Shown here piece after piece: positions 33,270 to 45,620 of a DNA stretch of 64,000 bases. Position 1 is the first letter of the stretch; each line of letters opens with the position of its first letter. The notes under the pieces are model-generated. The model was not told the DNA's origin. It did not search any database and worked only from the letters and a program-made list of their open reading frames with translations. The position numbers and the translations under genes are program-made. Source of the DNA: Tetragonia tetragonoides (Eukaryota > Streptophyta > Magnoliopsida > Caryophyllales > Aizoaceae); NCBI GenBank assembly GCA_038025085.1, contig CM076145.1:12993000-13056999 (forward strand). Direction: 5' to 3'.

Positions 33270-34130
33270 GTGATGGCAGTGGGAGTCCCCGCCATAGGGC
33301 GAATCCCACCAGTTACCTTCGATGAACGGGATGCCCGCGCACTCCATTACCTGCATGGTGACCCATTGGTGGTAACTCTAAAGATTGTGGGCTTGCTCAC
33401 CGAGCGAGTCCTCATCGACACAGGAAGTTCAGCTGACATCATCACCTACAAGTGCCTTCGGCGACTGGGTTACAGCGAAGACAAAATCACCCCAATATCA
33501 CTACCGGTTTTCGGGATTTGGCGGGCATAAAGTTTACCTGATTGGCACGATCATCCTCCCAGTCCGTATTGGGGAAAAGGGGGCACGACGGAGGCAAATT
33601 ATTGAATTCCTGGTGGTCGATGTGAAACTGTCCTACAATGCTATTATTGGTCGACCTACCTTGGCAACCATCAATGCTATATTTCACATGTCCTGGCTGA
33701 TTATGAAATTCGACCTAGGGAATGACCTGATCGGACAGGTCGTTAGTGATCAAAAAACAGCTCGGAAATCCTATGTTGACTGTCTCGATGACAAGAAACA
33801 CGCCTTTGAAGAAGAAGAGGATCTTCCCTTGCTACCTACGAAATCGGTGGTCATATCACAGGAGGTGGGAACAACACTGACTGTTGTCCCTACCCATGCC
33901 GAGATCGCCAAAGCCAAAAAGAAAAGCGTGAGGGAAGGGAAAACGAAGATAGTTGGGTGTATGCTCTTGGAAATGTACCTAGCCGATCATATTGAGGCTA
34001 GATTTGAGCCAGAAAATCAACCAGAACCTTCTGGGGAAACCTCAGAGGTTAGATTGAGCAAAGAACAGCCTGGCCTCAAGCCAGTGAAACAAAAGAAAAG
34101 GCAAATGAGGAAGGAGAGAAGTGAGGCGGC
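33270..34130 (+). pseudogene. Tat protease and spacer region
   Basis: The aspartic protease motif VLIDTGSSADI lies at about 33410-33440. A frameshift near 33515 moves the reading to a second frame with YNAIIGRPTLATINAIFHMS, the usual C-terminal half of a retropepsin. An acidic, Lys-rich linker follows and leads to the RT N-terminus (GLKPVKQKKRQMRKERSEA). Protease cleaves Gag-Pol. The D-T-G-S triad is intact but the frame is not. Confidence 0.8.
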
Positions 34131-35760
34131 AACAGCTACTAAAAGCAGGACTTATCAAAGAGTGCCTCTACCCCGAATGGCTGGCCAACGTAGTACTGGT
34201 CAAAAACCACAACCGAACCTGGAGAATGTGTGTCGACTTTACAGACGTCAAGAAAGCCTGTCCCAAGGACGATTTTCCTCTGTCACGGATCGATGAGCTG
34301 ATCGACTCTACTGCAGGCCATGAACTCCTAAGCTTTATGGATGGCTTCTCAGGGTACCACCAGGTACGACTGGCCGAGAAAGATCAAGAAAAGGCCGCAT
34401 TCATCACCGATGACGGGGTTTTCTGCTATATTATGATGCCATTTGGCCTCAAAAATGCGGGAGCAACCTATCAGCGGTTGGTCAAAAAGGTTTTCTCTCC
34501 ACAATTGGGCAGAAATATAGAAGCCTACGTAGACGACATGGTCGTCAAGAGCAAGGAACCGGCCAATCATCACTCAGATCTGAAAGAAACCTTTGATACA
34601 CTGCGACGGCATAGCATGAAAATCAACCCCAAGAAATGTGTTTTCGGGATCCCGGGAGGAAAGCTACTAGGTTTTATGATAAGCCAGCGGGGGATTGATG
34701 CCAATCCATAGAAAATACAGGATGTGTTGGACATGCAACCACCCAGGTATCTAAAGGACGTGCAACGTTTGACAGGCTGTATCGCAGCTCTCAGTCGCTT
34801 CATCTCACGATCGGCCGATCGATGCACGTCATTCTTCAAAGCCATCAAAAACAAAGAGAGGTTCGAGTGGTCGGCTGAAGCTCAGGCTGATTTTGAAAAC
34901 TGAAAGTGCACCTAGCAAAAGCACCCAGAATGGTGAGCCCGGAAGTCGGGGAATATATCTTTATCTACCTGGCAGTCTCTGACCGAGCAGTAGCCACCGC
35001 CCTGGTGTGCGACCGGGAAAAAGTACAACACCCAGTCTACTTCATAAGCCATGTCCTGCTGGACGCTGAAACACGCTACCTTGACATCGAGAAATTTGCT
35101 TTAGCACTAATCATCAGTGCACGTCGACTGAGACCCTATTTTTGTTCCCATGAAATTATTGTGCTCACCGACCAACCATTGAAGACGGTCTTGAAAGGCT
35201 CAATGAGGGCGGGAAGATTGAAACCATGGGCCACAAAACTGGGCGGATTCTCAATAGAATTCGAACCTCGACGAGCCATCAAGGGGCAAGTGCTGGTAGA
35301 TTTTGTAGTAGAAATGGCCTCTATCCACGACCAACCAGTACTATGGTCGACACAATGGGAGTTGGCGGTGGATGGATCATCCTACCACAACAGGAGTGGG
35401 GCAGGTCTGGTCCTCAAAAACTCCAAAAGGGGAATATTCGAGTATGCCCTCCGATTTGAATTCTCACCCTCCAATAACGAAGCAGAATATGAGGCCCTAC
35501 TAGCTGGCTTACAGATGGCCAGAATGGTAGGGGCACAGAGAGTTGCAGTTATCATGGATTCGCAATTGGTCGTGTCCTAGATCACAGGGGACTATGAAGC
35601 CAGGGAAGATTCAATGAAGGCATATCTTCAGAAAGCGAAGGAAGAAATCTCAAGATTCGAGGAATTCTCGATCAAACATGTGCTAAGGTCGGATAACCTA
35701 GGCAGATGCCCTGGCCAAACAAGCAAGCTCATCCATCAATGGACTTCCAAGATCGATTTT
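34121..35760 (+). pseudogene. Tat reverse transcriptase with dual RNase H
   Basis: RT motifs are in order: LYPEWLANVVLVKN, WRMCVDFTDVKKACPKD, SFMDGFSGYHQV, MPFGLKNAGATYQRLV, then YVDDMVVKS (catalytic DD). The first RNase H is at 34906-35310 (IEKFALALIISARRLRPYF). A second, archaeal-type RNase H follows (WELAVDGSSYHNRSGAGLVL, NNEAEYEALLAGLQMA, VIMDSQLVVS). This second domain defines the Tat lineage. Stops lie at 34709-34711 and 35578-35580, and there are frameshifts near 34900 and 35700. It would copy element RNA to DNA; no product is possible from this copy. Confidence 0.88.
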
Positions 35761-37051
35761 CTGGGAAGTCCTTAAAGAGAAAAGCATTGCAAAACCTCAA
35801 GAGGTGAACTTGCTCGACAGATCGTAGACATAGATGGATCCCATCATCAACTACCTTAGAGACGAGGTCCTACTAGAGGACGAAAAGGAAAAGGGGCGAC
35901 TCAAAAAACGTGCCAAATGGTTCGTTCTGGTCGATGGCATATTGTACAAACAAGCCTTCAATCAACCGTTGCTTTGATGTGTCACACCCTCCGAGGGAGC
36001 TGATATTTTGGACGATCTACACGGTCGCATATTGCTGGAAGAGAATTTGCACGAAAAGCCCTAAGAACGGGATATTTTTGGCCGACCATAAGATCTGATG
36101 CGCTAAGTCTGGTAACACTGATGTAGGAAACGCCAGATACACTCAATGGTATAGCGACAGCCGGCGATGAACTTATCACCAATCTTGGAACCACTCCCCT
36201 TCCACCTCTGGGAGTGGACATACTGGGACCTTTTCCCCAGGCACCGGGGCAATTTAAATTCTTGGTGGTAGCCATTGACTACTTTACCAAATGGATTGAG
36301 GCGATGGCTCAGCGCCGCATCGAGGAACAGGACGTGAGGAAGTTCATTTGGGAAAATGTAATCACCCGATTTGGCGTCCCACAGGGGATTATATTCGACA
36401 ATGGGCCTCAATTTGATAACCCGGGGTTGAAAACATATCTTTCAAACCTAGGGGTCAAAGCTCGATTCACAGCCGTAGCCCGACCCCAGTCCAACGGTCA
36501 GGCAGAAGCCACTAACAAGATAATCCTCAGTGGGTTAAAACGCATGTTGGATGCAGCCAAAAGGCGATGGGAAGAGAGACTTTATGAGGTCTTATGGTCA
36601 ATCAGGACTACAACAAAGAATGCGACCGGGGAAACCCCCTTCCGACTTGTCTATGGATTGGAGGTCGTCCTACCCATTGAGCTTGTTACTCCATCTCCTA
36701 GAGTGATCTCAAATGATCCCGAAGAAAATGACAGTCAGTTGAGGTTTAACCTCGACCTACTGCCTGAAACTAGAGGATACACCCTCCTACGAATAGAAAT
36801 AGCAAAAAACAGCTGATACGACAATTCAACAGAAGGGTGAAAGGCAAGCACATGGTAGCCGGCGACCTAGTACTACGAAAGACTGAGAGTACGGGTAAAC
36901 AAGCTGAACAAGGGAAGTTAACTCCCAACTGGGAGGGACCATAAAAAATCATTGGGGTCATTCGACCAGGGACGTATGGACTAGAAAATATGAATGGCGT
37001 TTCACTACCATGGGCATGGAACCTACACAACCTGAGGAAATTCCACATCTA
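35761..37051 (+). pseudogene. Tat integrase
   Basis: The DDE core is at 36214-36816: VAIDYFTKWIEA, then IIFDNGPQFDNP, then SNGQAEATNKIIL. It is followed by TPFRLVYGLEVVLPIELVTP and a frameshifted C-terminal part ending LPWAWNLHNLRKFHI near 37050. The HHCC zinc region upstream (35860-36110) is broken by several stops and appears shortened. The catalytic D, D and E are kept. The core is the best preserved piece. Confidence 0.85.
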
Positions 37052-38150
37052 AAAAGGGTTGGCCGATTAACCCTCAACATCGGGCAAAACTAGGTTGGCG
37101 AATCCCAGCAAAAATCGACCCCAGGGTTCACAAACCCCTTTAAAAATTGTTTTACCCTTTTTCAGGGTTCACAAATCCCTATAAATTGTCTGCCGAATCA
37201 ACGGGTTTTTTGGCAATCCCATCAAAATTGTCCAAGTTGTAAAGGGTTAGGCGATCCCTTCAAAAATTGACCTCTGTAACGGGTGAGGACCCTGACAATA
37301 CCTCTATCAATGCAAACGGGTTGGAACCCTACAACATCTTTTGTCAAAAATTATGTCTACACGACTATTAATTATTTGATTCCTAAAAGAAATTAATTAA
37401 CCTACGAGCTTGGGGGCATAAACATATGCGTTTTGACATCATAACAAGCTCGTCGGTCAATTAATCTAACAATGATCGATGGTATAAGATACGTAATTGG
37501 GGGAAAAATATCCAACATTTTGACGACCCTACTTTAAACCATTACGCATCTAACCATCAAACATCGGGCTCATTTGTCCAAATACCTAAAGCCTTACATC
37601 GGGCTCTAACCATCCAACGATCTTAAGCCCTGCAGGGTCCACACGACCTACTTCAAAATTGCGGGCAAAATAGATCGACGAACCTAGCCTCTACACAAGC
37701 TTTATGTCTTGTGCGCAAAATCCTACGACTAATGGACGCAAGCATCAGACCTTGCGGACAGACACATAAGGCCAAACGCCTAAGTGCAATAATAGGACTC
37801 AAAGTCTTACACACGTACAAAACGAAGGGTCGGCTGGCTAGGCCAAGACCCTACGACAACAAAACACACAATGTATACAATTCAGTACGTTCGAACAAGA
37901 CAGAAGGAGATTAGCAAAAGGTCAACTTCATTCATCAAAAAGTTACAGGCCTCAACAGGCCAATATTTCCATTCAAAATAAGACTAGAAAGACCACATCA
38001 AGGGGAAAGCTTTAGAGCAAGTTGACAGCTAGGAGCCTCGAGCTGTCGACCGCTCTCTTCAAGGAGATGGACATGCTTCTGGAAGAGAGAATGCTGACCG
38101 CTGGCCTTAATGAAGGCAGTCTTGGCCTTAATGGACATCACATCAAAATA
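37052..38150 (+). mobile_element. 3' non-coding region of the Tat element
   Basis: No gene. Three loose repeats around GGGTTCACAAATCCC, AAAAATTG and GGCGATCCC fill 37080-37290. The polypurine-like AGCTTGGGGG is at 37408-37417. The region 37920-38130 resembles 45710-45850 (CATTCAAAATAA, then GACAGCTA) beyond the Tekay element. The LTR boundary cannot be placed, because neither a TG nor a matching 5' LTR is seen. Confidence 0.5.
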
Positions 38151-39735
38151 TTTTGTTTTGGGATAGGAAGATATAGGCTTGTTAGCTTACCACTGAATTA
38201 CGCTCCGAGATTCTGTCCAGAACGTTCACTATTGACGGGACTACAAACAATCTTTGGTTCCTAATTAATATTAATTAAAAACATAGTCAGATGCAGAATT
38301 GAAAGTGCAAATGAACTCTAAATTCAGATCTGATACTTTTATTAAATTCCTTGCATTTTTCCAGTCAAAATAGGCTTTTGACATTCGACAATCGGATTTG
38401 TAAAACTTTTTAAACAATAAAAATACGAAATCAAATTCAGTGAAATTCGAAAATTAAATTAGCAAGAACACTTAAAACTTCGAAAATCGATTTCCCTCCA
38501 ATTGGTCACCCATAAGGGCCCATGGCTCGACCATCACCAGGACACCACTCACTGGCCATGGCGGCGTCGGTGGTGGCGCTGGTGGCGCATGGCAGGAGAA
38601 GAAAGAGAGTGACGGGAGAGGGGAAAACATAGGAGAGAGAGAGTGCGAGACGACGCCATCAAGGGCGGCCTGCAACCGCGCCGCCGTGGCCATCCCCAAC
38701 GAGGGATGACGCGGCCTCAGGCGACGGTGGCCTTTCCTTGGTGGCCGGCGTTGTTCCGACCGGAAACAGAGGAGAGAGAGAGAGAGAACGTGGTGGCTGG
38801 CGGCTTAGCGCCGCCGCCTTGGCCTAGTCGACCACCTACCCACCATGGCCGACCATTAGGTGGCGGTTGGGTGGTGGTGCGACCTTCATTGGCGCAACCA
38901 GAAAACAGGGGAGAGGGAATGCGAGAGAGAGAGAGAGAGAGAAGAGAAGAGAAAGAGAGAGCGCGGCGGTGGGTCGAGCCCATGTCGCCGGCGACGCACC
39001 TTCACAGTGGTGAGGTGATGACAATGGCAGCAACAAGGGTAGGGGGAAGGAGAGAGTGATCGGTGAGAGAGAGAGGGAAGAGAAAAAAATGAAATGGGAG
39101 AGGAGAGAGAGGCCCGTGAGAGAGAGGAGAGAGAGAGTGTGAGTAAGTGTGGGTTTGACTCAGCTTGACCTCCTTTATATTGATCCTTGGTCAATATTGG
39201 TCAAGCTTGATTCACTCCCCATATCACTCCTCACTTAATACTAATTGATTATGAAATTAATTTTACATAATTAGCTCCACTCCAAATTAGATTTTTATTT
39301 TGAAATCTCCCACATAAATAATTCAATTTATTTAAATAATTACTCCCCATAAATATCTGAATAATTAAAATCCATAATATTTATTATTAGGATTTTAATA
39401 TTAATTATGGAAACTATCGAACCATAATTCGTAATTCAAATAACCGTAATATAATTACGATTAATTATATGAAAATCCTTTTTATAAATATAGAAAATAT
39501 CGGGGCATCCCATCTCACCCCCCTTAAAAGAAGTTTCGCCCCGAAACTTGGAGATACTACTCCGGATGAAGAAAGGTTTACCCAATACCAGGGTAGAAAA
39601 CATTTTGAGGAACCACATTCGTAGACACAACGCGTTTTTCTAACTCGTTTAGCAATGCAATTAGCAATGCTTCAGCATATAATAAGCAATTAATCTCAAT
39701 AATTCAATCAAAACGCGAAAATCTGAGGCGTGACA
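38151..39735 (-). mobile_element. 3' LTR of the Tekay element
   Basis: On the minus strand the LTR starts TGTCACGCCTCAG at 39735, right after CTTTTAAGGAGGGTAGAG. A second start-like TGGGATGCCCCGA at 39512 also follows a GAAACTTCTTTTAAGGGGGG motif. A TATA-like ATATAAAGG lies near 39180-39172, then GA-rich microsatellites (about 38750-39160). The inner LTR end is not certain; unrelated sequence begins by about 38142. The plus- and minus-strand readings over the GA tracts are low-complexity artefacts. Confidence 0.6.
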
Positions 39736-39770
39736 CTCTACCCTCCTTAAAAGGAGTTTCGTCCCGAAAC

Positions 39771-40926
39771 TCAGACAGAATCAATACCTTCGACAAACAA
39801 CTCACGGTATTTCTGACGCATTTGGGCTTCGCCCTCCCAAGTAGCTTCTTCGGCTCCCTGACGAGACCAAATCACCTTCACCAACGGTACCGACTTCGTC
39901 CTCGTAGCTCGATCTTTTCGGTCGACTATCCGAATCGGTTTCTCTTCATAGGTTAAGCTTTCGTCAAGTTCAATCTGTTCTGGTAGTACGACATGCAAGG
40001 GATCGTGCACATATCGTTTCAGTTATGACACATGAAAGACATTGTGGACTTTCTCAAGTTCCACAGGTAAAGCTAACCCATAAGGCACTTCTCCAATCCT
40101 TTCTAGGATTTCATATGGTCCAATATACCTGGGGCTCAATTTTCCTTTACGGCCAAATCTCATGACTCCTTTGATAGGTGATACTCTCAAAAGTACTTCC
40201 TGACCTACCTCGAATTCCTCAGGTCTGCGACCTCTATCCGCATACGACTTTTGTCGATCCTGGGCACCACGCATCTTTGCTTGAATAAATTTGATGAAAT
40301 CTACAGTTTCCTGAATTAACTCCGGACCCATTACTACTGGATCATTAATGTCGTTCCAACACACAGGTGATTTACATTTCCTCTCGTACAATGCCTCATA
40401 CGATGCTCTGTCGATACTCGAATGGTCACTGTTGTTGTACGAGAACTCGATCAATGGGATGTGCTTATCCCAAGATCCTTGGTACTCCAATGCACATGCT
40501 CGTAACATGTCCTCTAGGGTCTGAATAGTTCTTTCCAATTGTCCATCTATAGCAGGGTGAAAGGCAGTACTGAATTTTAACTTACTCCCAAAAGTATCTT
40601 GTAACTTTGTCCAAAAATGTGATAGAAATCTTGAATCTCTGTCCGATACTATATCCTCCGGAACACCATGAAGTCTCATTACTTCCCGTACCTAAGCATC
40701 AGCTAACTTTTCCATTTCCCACGTGTCATTCATCGGAATGAACCTTGCGACTTTGGTCAATATATCCACAACTACCCAAATAGCGTTGTTCTTTCATTGA
40801 GTTAATGGTAATCCCATCACAAAATCCATTGCAATTGACGTCCACTTCCATGTGGGTACGTCTAGTGATTGCAGCATCCCTCCTGGACGCTTGTGTTCGA
40901 TTTTGACCTTCTGACATGTCAAGCAC
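39771..40926 (-). pseudogene. Tekay integrase C-terminus and chromodomain
   Basis: Integrase continues from pol, with a stop at 40794-40796 and a TAG near 40692. Then come MRLHGVPEDIVSDRDSRFLS (second catalytic D) and an altered third motif, DGQLERTIQTLEDML. The GPF-like C-terminal part follows (VLLRVSPIKGVMRFGRKGKL), then HNVFHVS and TAA at 40023-40025. The chromodomain is at 40000-39771 (RIVDRKDRATRTKSVPLVKV and WSRQGAEEATWEGEAQMR). It marks the chromovirus Tekay clade and would steer insertion toward particular chromatin. Four separate nonsense codons leave it non-functional. Confidence 0.85.
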
Positions 40927-42785
40927 TTGGCCACAAATTCAGCCTCATCTCTTTTCATTCCTTTCCACCAGAACGTGGATCGGAGGTCCTTATATAGCTT
41001 GTCTCCGCCAGGGTGTACAGAGTACGACGTGTTGTGGGCTTCGCGCAGAATCTTGTTCTTGATCTCCGAAACGTTCGAAACGCAAATCCTATTGCGAAAT
41101 CTCAGTAGACCATCTTTTCCTACGTCGAAGTCCTCAGAACGACCTTCGTTCTTATGTTGTACAATCCGTAAAAGATCTACGTCGTCGGCTTGTTTGCCTT
41201 TGACTTCGTCTAACAGAGTCGGGCGAATGGTCATGTGGTTCGGTACGCACTGAACATCACCTCTCAATACCACTTCAATGTCAAGAGTTTGCAAGTCCTG
41301 GATGATATTCTCTGGAATGATGATTGTTGTGTTCAACGTGTGCTTGGTTTTCCTGCTTAAAGCATCGGCCACGATATTAACTTTATCCTCGTGATACTGA
41401 ATGTCCAAGTCATGCTCTGTTAGTAATTCTAACCATCTCCGTTGCCGCATATTCAGCTCCTTCTGAGTGAATATGTACTTCAAACTCTTATGGACAGTGA
41501 ACATCTTGACTGACGTCCCATACAAATGGTGACGCCAAATCTTTAATGCGAACACCACGGCTGCTAGTTCCAAATCATGCGTTGGGTAATTCTCTTCGTA
41601 CTTCTTGAGTTGGTGTGAAGCATAAGCTACCACTTTCCGACTTTGCATTAGCACACAACCCAAACCATGTTTCGACGCGTCACTGTAAACCTCATAACCG
41701 TCTATTTCTGAAGGTAAAGACAAAATTGGCGCGGTTGTGAGTCTTTTCTTAAGTTCCTGGAACGCTTCTTCACACTTTTCCGTCCGTTGGAATCGTGTGG
41801 TTTTCTTCATCAAATTGGTAATTGGCTGAGCGATCTTTGAGAAATTCTCCACAAATCTCCGATAATAAACTGCTAGACCCAAAAAGCTTCGAGCCTCTGT
41901 CACATTGGTCAGCTTAGGCTTATAAGTAACGGCTCGGATTTTCTCTGGGTCCACGGCAACTCCATCCTTAGAGACCACATGTCCTAAGAAGGATACCTTC
42001 TCCAACCAAAACTCGCATTTGGACAACTTAGTGTATAGCTTGTGTTGTCGCAGAATATCTAGGGTGATCCTCAAGTGTTCTGCATGTTCCTCGGCGCTCT
42101 TAGAATATACCAAAATATCGTCGATGAAAACTACCACAAACTGATCGAGGTACGGTTGAAACGTACGATTGATTAAGTCCATGAACTTTGTTGGCGCATT
42201 CGTCAACCCAAATGGCATAACTGTAAACTCGTAATGCCCATACCTTGTCCGAAAAGCAGTTTTAGGAATATCCGATTCCGCAATCCTCAGTTGGTGATAA
42301 TCAGATCTCAAATCGATCTTCGAGAACACTGACGCTCCTTTCAGTTGGTCGAACAAATCATCCATCCTAGGTAGTGGATACCTATTCTTAATGGTGATCT
42401 TATTCAACTCTCGATAGTCGATACACAACCTCATACTACCATTCTTTTTCTTCACGAAGAGTACAGGTGCTCCCCATGGCGATACACTTGGACGAATGTA
42501 TCCCTTTTCCAGCAATTCTTCTAGTTGAGTTTTGAGTTCCTTCATTTCCGTTGGTGCCATCCTATACGGCGCTTTTGAGATAGGTGCGGATCCTGGCACT
42601 AACTTTATTGTGAAGTCGATAACGCGCTGGGGTGGCATCCCCGGTATCTCGTCAGGAAATACATCTTCGTATTCTGACACAACAGGAATAGGAGTTGAGG
42701 GTTCGACCTCACGACTCGTATCCCGAATATGACAAAGATAGATCGTTTCTCCTTTAGTCACGCAATCATTCACTTTAGTCGTCAT
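40794..42785 (-). pseudogene. Tekay reverse transcriptase, RNase H and integrase N-terminus
   Basis: A long frame of 663 codons. RT motifs are AGTP-like [71 protein letters not shown] and [12 protein letters not shown] (catalytic DD). RNase H has [18 protein letters not shown] and the ADALSRK end. The integrase zinc region is [20 protein letters not shown], then [17 protein letters not shown]. The frame ends in TGA at GLPLTQ. It is offset from the Gag-protease frame by a frameshift near 42790. This is the best preserved retroelement polymerase in the window. Confidence 0.9.
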
Positions 42786-42901
42786 GGTACTTTCAACTTA
42801 GGTTTAACCACAACACCTCGGTAGACAACTCTCCGTCCTTTGGGTCCTTTCAACGATACCCGTTGGTCAAAACACTCAATTTTAGCCCTGTATTTGTATA
42901 A

Positions 42902-43591
42902 TCAGTCAATCCCAAGAATGGCATCAAACTCTTTTAAGTCGAGCTTAATGAAATCAGCTGGTAAGTCGCAGCCAGCGATCATTACAGTCAAATTCTCAAA
43001 TTTCTCCCCACTACTAACCTTTTCCCCCTCTGGCATGGTTATAGTAGCTCTAAGTGTGGAACTAGGATCTAACCCAATCTTAGCAGCAAAATTCTTAGAC
43101 AAGAAGGAATGCGAAACACCAGAATCAAATAACACATATGCTGGATGAGAATGAACGAGAAAAGTACCAGTGATGACGTTTGGATCTGCTTCAGCTTCGG
43201 CGCGGTTCAGTACATAAAGCCTTCCATTGACACCATGATTGTTGTTCTGTGCAGTATTTTGTGTTGTTGGCTGGGCATTGCCCTGGTTTCCTCCTACAGG
43301 TGCAGTGTTGTTGGAACCTCTATTGTTGTTGTTATAACCTCCTCCATTTCCTCGGATGTTATTACCGTTGCCGCGATTGTTATTATTGTAGCCTCCACGA
43401 TGTTGTACATTTCCAGACTTCCCCTTATTCCAACATTCGGAAGCTTTGTGTCCGGGTTTATTACACTCATAGCAAGTAAGTACTTCTCCTGGGCAATTCT
43501 TGCCCGAATGTGCCACGTGACACTTATGGCAGGGCGTGTTCCTACGAGCTAGAATTGCTGCTCGGTTGTTCCAGGAATTCCTATTCCGATT

Positions 43592-43627
<36 letters not shown>

Positions 43628-44362
43628 CCCAACTCAATGACCATTAGGTGGCTTTGGCCTACGGTCATGTGTATTTTGATGAGAAGAATTTCCTTCTTCA
43701 CGCTTGTCCTTCCCGAGCACAGAATCTCTTCGACCCACAATTCTTTCCTGATTTAAAGCTTTATCATATGCCACTTGAAACGTGTCTGACTGACCCAGAA
43801 CAAATCTCTGGATATCCCACTGCGGTTCATCCTCAAACCTCGAGACACGGCTTGCCTCGTCCGCAACCAAAAGTGGTGAGAACACCGCGAGTTCGTTAAA
43901 CTTAGAGGCATATTCAGCGACTGACATCTTTCCTTGAGTCAGGTTCTCAAATTCTGCTTGTTTCAAACAACGAAGAGACCTAGGATAGAACCTTTCGCGA
44001 ATCGCCTCCTTGAATCGAGTCCAGTTGAAACCAGGTTGTGCTACAAGTGCGGCACCCACATCATTCCACCACTTATTCGCCTCACCGCGTAAGTAGTATG
44101 TGGCGCTGACGACTTTCTGGTCATTCGGTCATCCAGTGGCCGCGAATAGCTTTTCAAAGTCAATGATCCACCCTTCCAGCTTGGCAGGATCAGCGCCTCC
44201 TTCAAAAGTTGGTGGCTTGAGAGCATCGAAATCCTTAAATGCTTTCGCAGTTGCCTCTTGTGCATTGTGTTGTTGTTCTTCCCTTTCGAGTTGACGCTCC
44301 ATGAATTCAGCGACGTTAATGAAGCCGTCCTCGAGTCTAGTGATACGTGCATTTTGAGCCAT
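42902..44362 (-). pseudogene. Tekay Gag and protease
   Basis: One frame on the minus strand starting MAQNARITRLEDGFINVAEF. It is interrupted by TGA at 44129-44131, 43634-43636 and 42902-42904. The Gag core includes FNWTRFKEAIRERFYPRSLR and KMSVAEYASKFNELAVFSPL. The zinc knuckle CYECNKPGHKASEC is intact (CX2CX4HX4C). An Asn/Gly-rich linker includes a (GTT)n tract. The protease has YVLFDSGVSHSFLS and ends DAILGID before the third TGA, where a Trp is usual. All three stops are TGA, which fits G-to-A decay of TGG or similar codons, though the ancestral codons are not known. Confidence 0.88.
43592..43627. repeat. (GTT)n microsatellite in Tekay Gag
   Basis: About twelve GTT units. In the Gag frame (minus strand) they read as a poly-Asn run in the linker between capsid and zinc knuckle. 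Because the unit is three bases, length changes keep the frame. Confidence 0.85.
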
Positions 44363-44960
44363 CTTCGCGAGTTACGAGTTTCTGTAACGATGTACGATCA
44401 ATGGCATAAGGCCACTAATTAATCAATGATATCCCAACTTTTTGGGTCACAACAAAAGAGACTTGGGTTATATCATAACCCGCTCTAGGCAATTATACTT
44501 AGCCAAGTTTCAATAAATACCGACCTTGGTTCGAAGGTCTACTTTAGCAATTCCATGCTAATTCAAGTAAATAAGAAGAATAATATCGACATGCAGTTTA
44601 TAAGGAGATGGGTCACAACTCAAAGGTTGTCCCGAATTTCAATCATGGCCTACATGCTTGTCCTAGTAACGAAGAATATGACCCAACTTGGTCCAATAGA
44701 TGCAAAAATAACACCAAGCATAATTGATCATATAGATGGAAATACTATTGGTAAATAGCATATAAAGAGACATGTTCACAAATTCCCATAATAGCCATAA
44801 TAATCATGCTTAATAATAAATAAGCAGAAGAATATTTATTGCATAACAATCATTATAGATATTTATTCGAAACTGACTAAAAGTCAAATTAAATAACATT
44901 TTTCAACATTTATTTGACCACGCAGGATCATCATATAACGAGAAAAGAGTGGAAATCTAA
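44363..44960 (-). mobile_element. Tekay 5' leader, AT-rich, 5' LTR not recognised
   Basis: No gene. The sequence before the Gag ATG is AT-rich. I cannot align it with the 3' LTR by eye, and no clear primer binding site complementary to initiator Met-tRNA is seen. The 5' LTR may be lost or strongly diverged. Confidence 0.4.
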
Positions 44961-45620
44961 TCTAGTCTAGAAAAGTCTCAATCCAAGCTCACTGGGTTAT
45001 CTCTCGACCTAGGGGGCGATGGATCTTCATCTTCCCTAAATGCTGGCTCTTTGCCCTTGCATCCACTAGTCGGGATATAGGGCGGACTGACTCTTGCCTT
45101 CTTACCAATAGGGGTAAAGAGGGCACGATAGGTTCTAGCATTCATATGTCTACGACGTTTAGGCTTCTTAGAAGCCTCGCAGTAACGTGAAGGAAGTGGT
45201 GTAAGAACACCTCGATGAAGCTAATCGTTTTCCGCGAGTTGGAGCTCCGCGGCAACGACTTCAAACTCTAGGAACCAACGACAACAGGGCGTTGCATAGC
45301 GGTTGTAGTTCGGCTTTCCATCGACGATCACGTCACTATAGCGCTCCTTAAGACCTATCCATGGATTCTCCATGGGAATACCAGCAAGTGCTACAGAGAT
45401 GTAGTAGACAGGGTGCATGTTGAAGTTGTAGTCATCCAGGTACATATGCAAGGTGTCGTCAACCCGCTCCATGTAGTCAAAAACATGCTCCCCTTTCCTG
45501 TATTAATAGGCACCCAGGTATTTATAGGCAAAATACCGGGGGAGACCAAACGACGCCTCTCTTCAGAAGACACGTGGCCTCAGGGTCCAGTGTGAACCCG
45601 GCTCACGATTCCACCTGAGA
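44961..45620 (-). pseudogene. Minus-strand ORF with G-box and TATA promoter, unknown product
   Basis: A promoter-like unit, CACGTG (45571-45576) then TATAAATA (45526-45519), precedes an open frame. It starts at 45472 as MERVDDTLHMYLDDYNFNMH and includes FEVVAAELQLAEND before a TAG. After the stop the same frame continues with a basic segment (SKKPKRRRHMNARTYRALF) to about 44970. I do not recognise a family. The place, in DNA flanking Tat and Tekay elements, suggests an extra ORF of a gypsy element carried antisense. Confidence 0.4.

Larger units (their letters stand above)
31324..38140 (+). mobile_element. Tat-lineage Ty3/gypsy retrotransposon, decayed
   Basis: The order Gag, protease, reverse transcriptase, RNase H, second RNase H, integrase on the plus strand is diagnostic of the Tat lineage. 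No 5' LTR or primer binding site is visible before the Gag ATG at 31362. A polypurine-like AGCTTGGGGG at 37408-37417 marks the expected 3' LTR side. Sequence continues as non-coding to about 38140, where the Tekay LTR begins. There are stops and frameshifts in every domain. Confidence 0.8.

Noticed and set aside
38643..39194. Plus- and minus-strand frames rich in Arg/Glu or Ser/Leu
   Set aside because: They come from GA-rich microsatellites in the Tekay LTR. No family motif is present.
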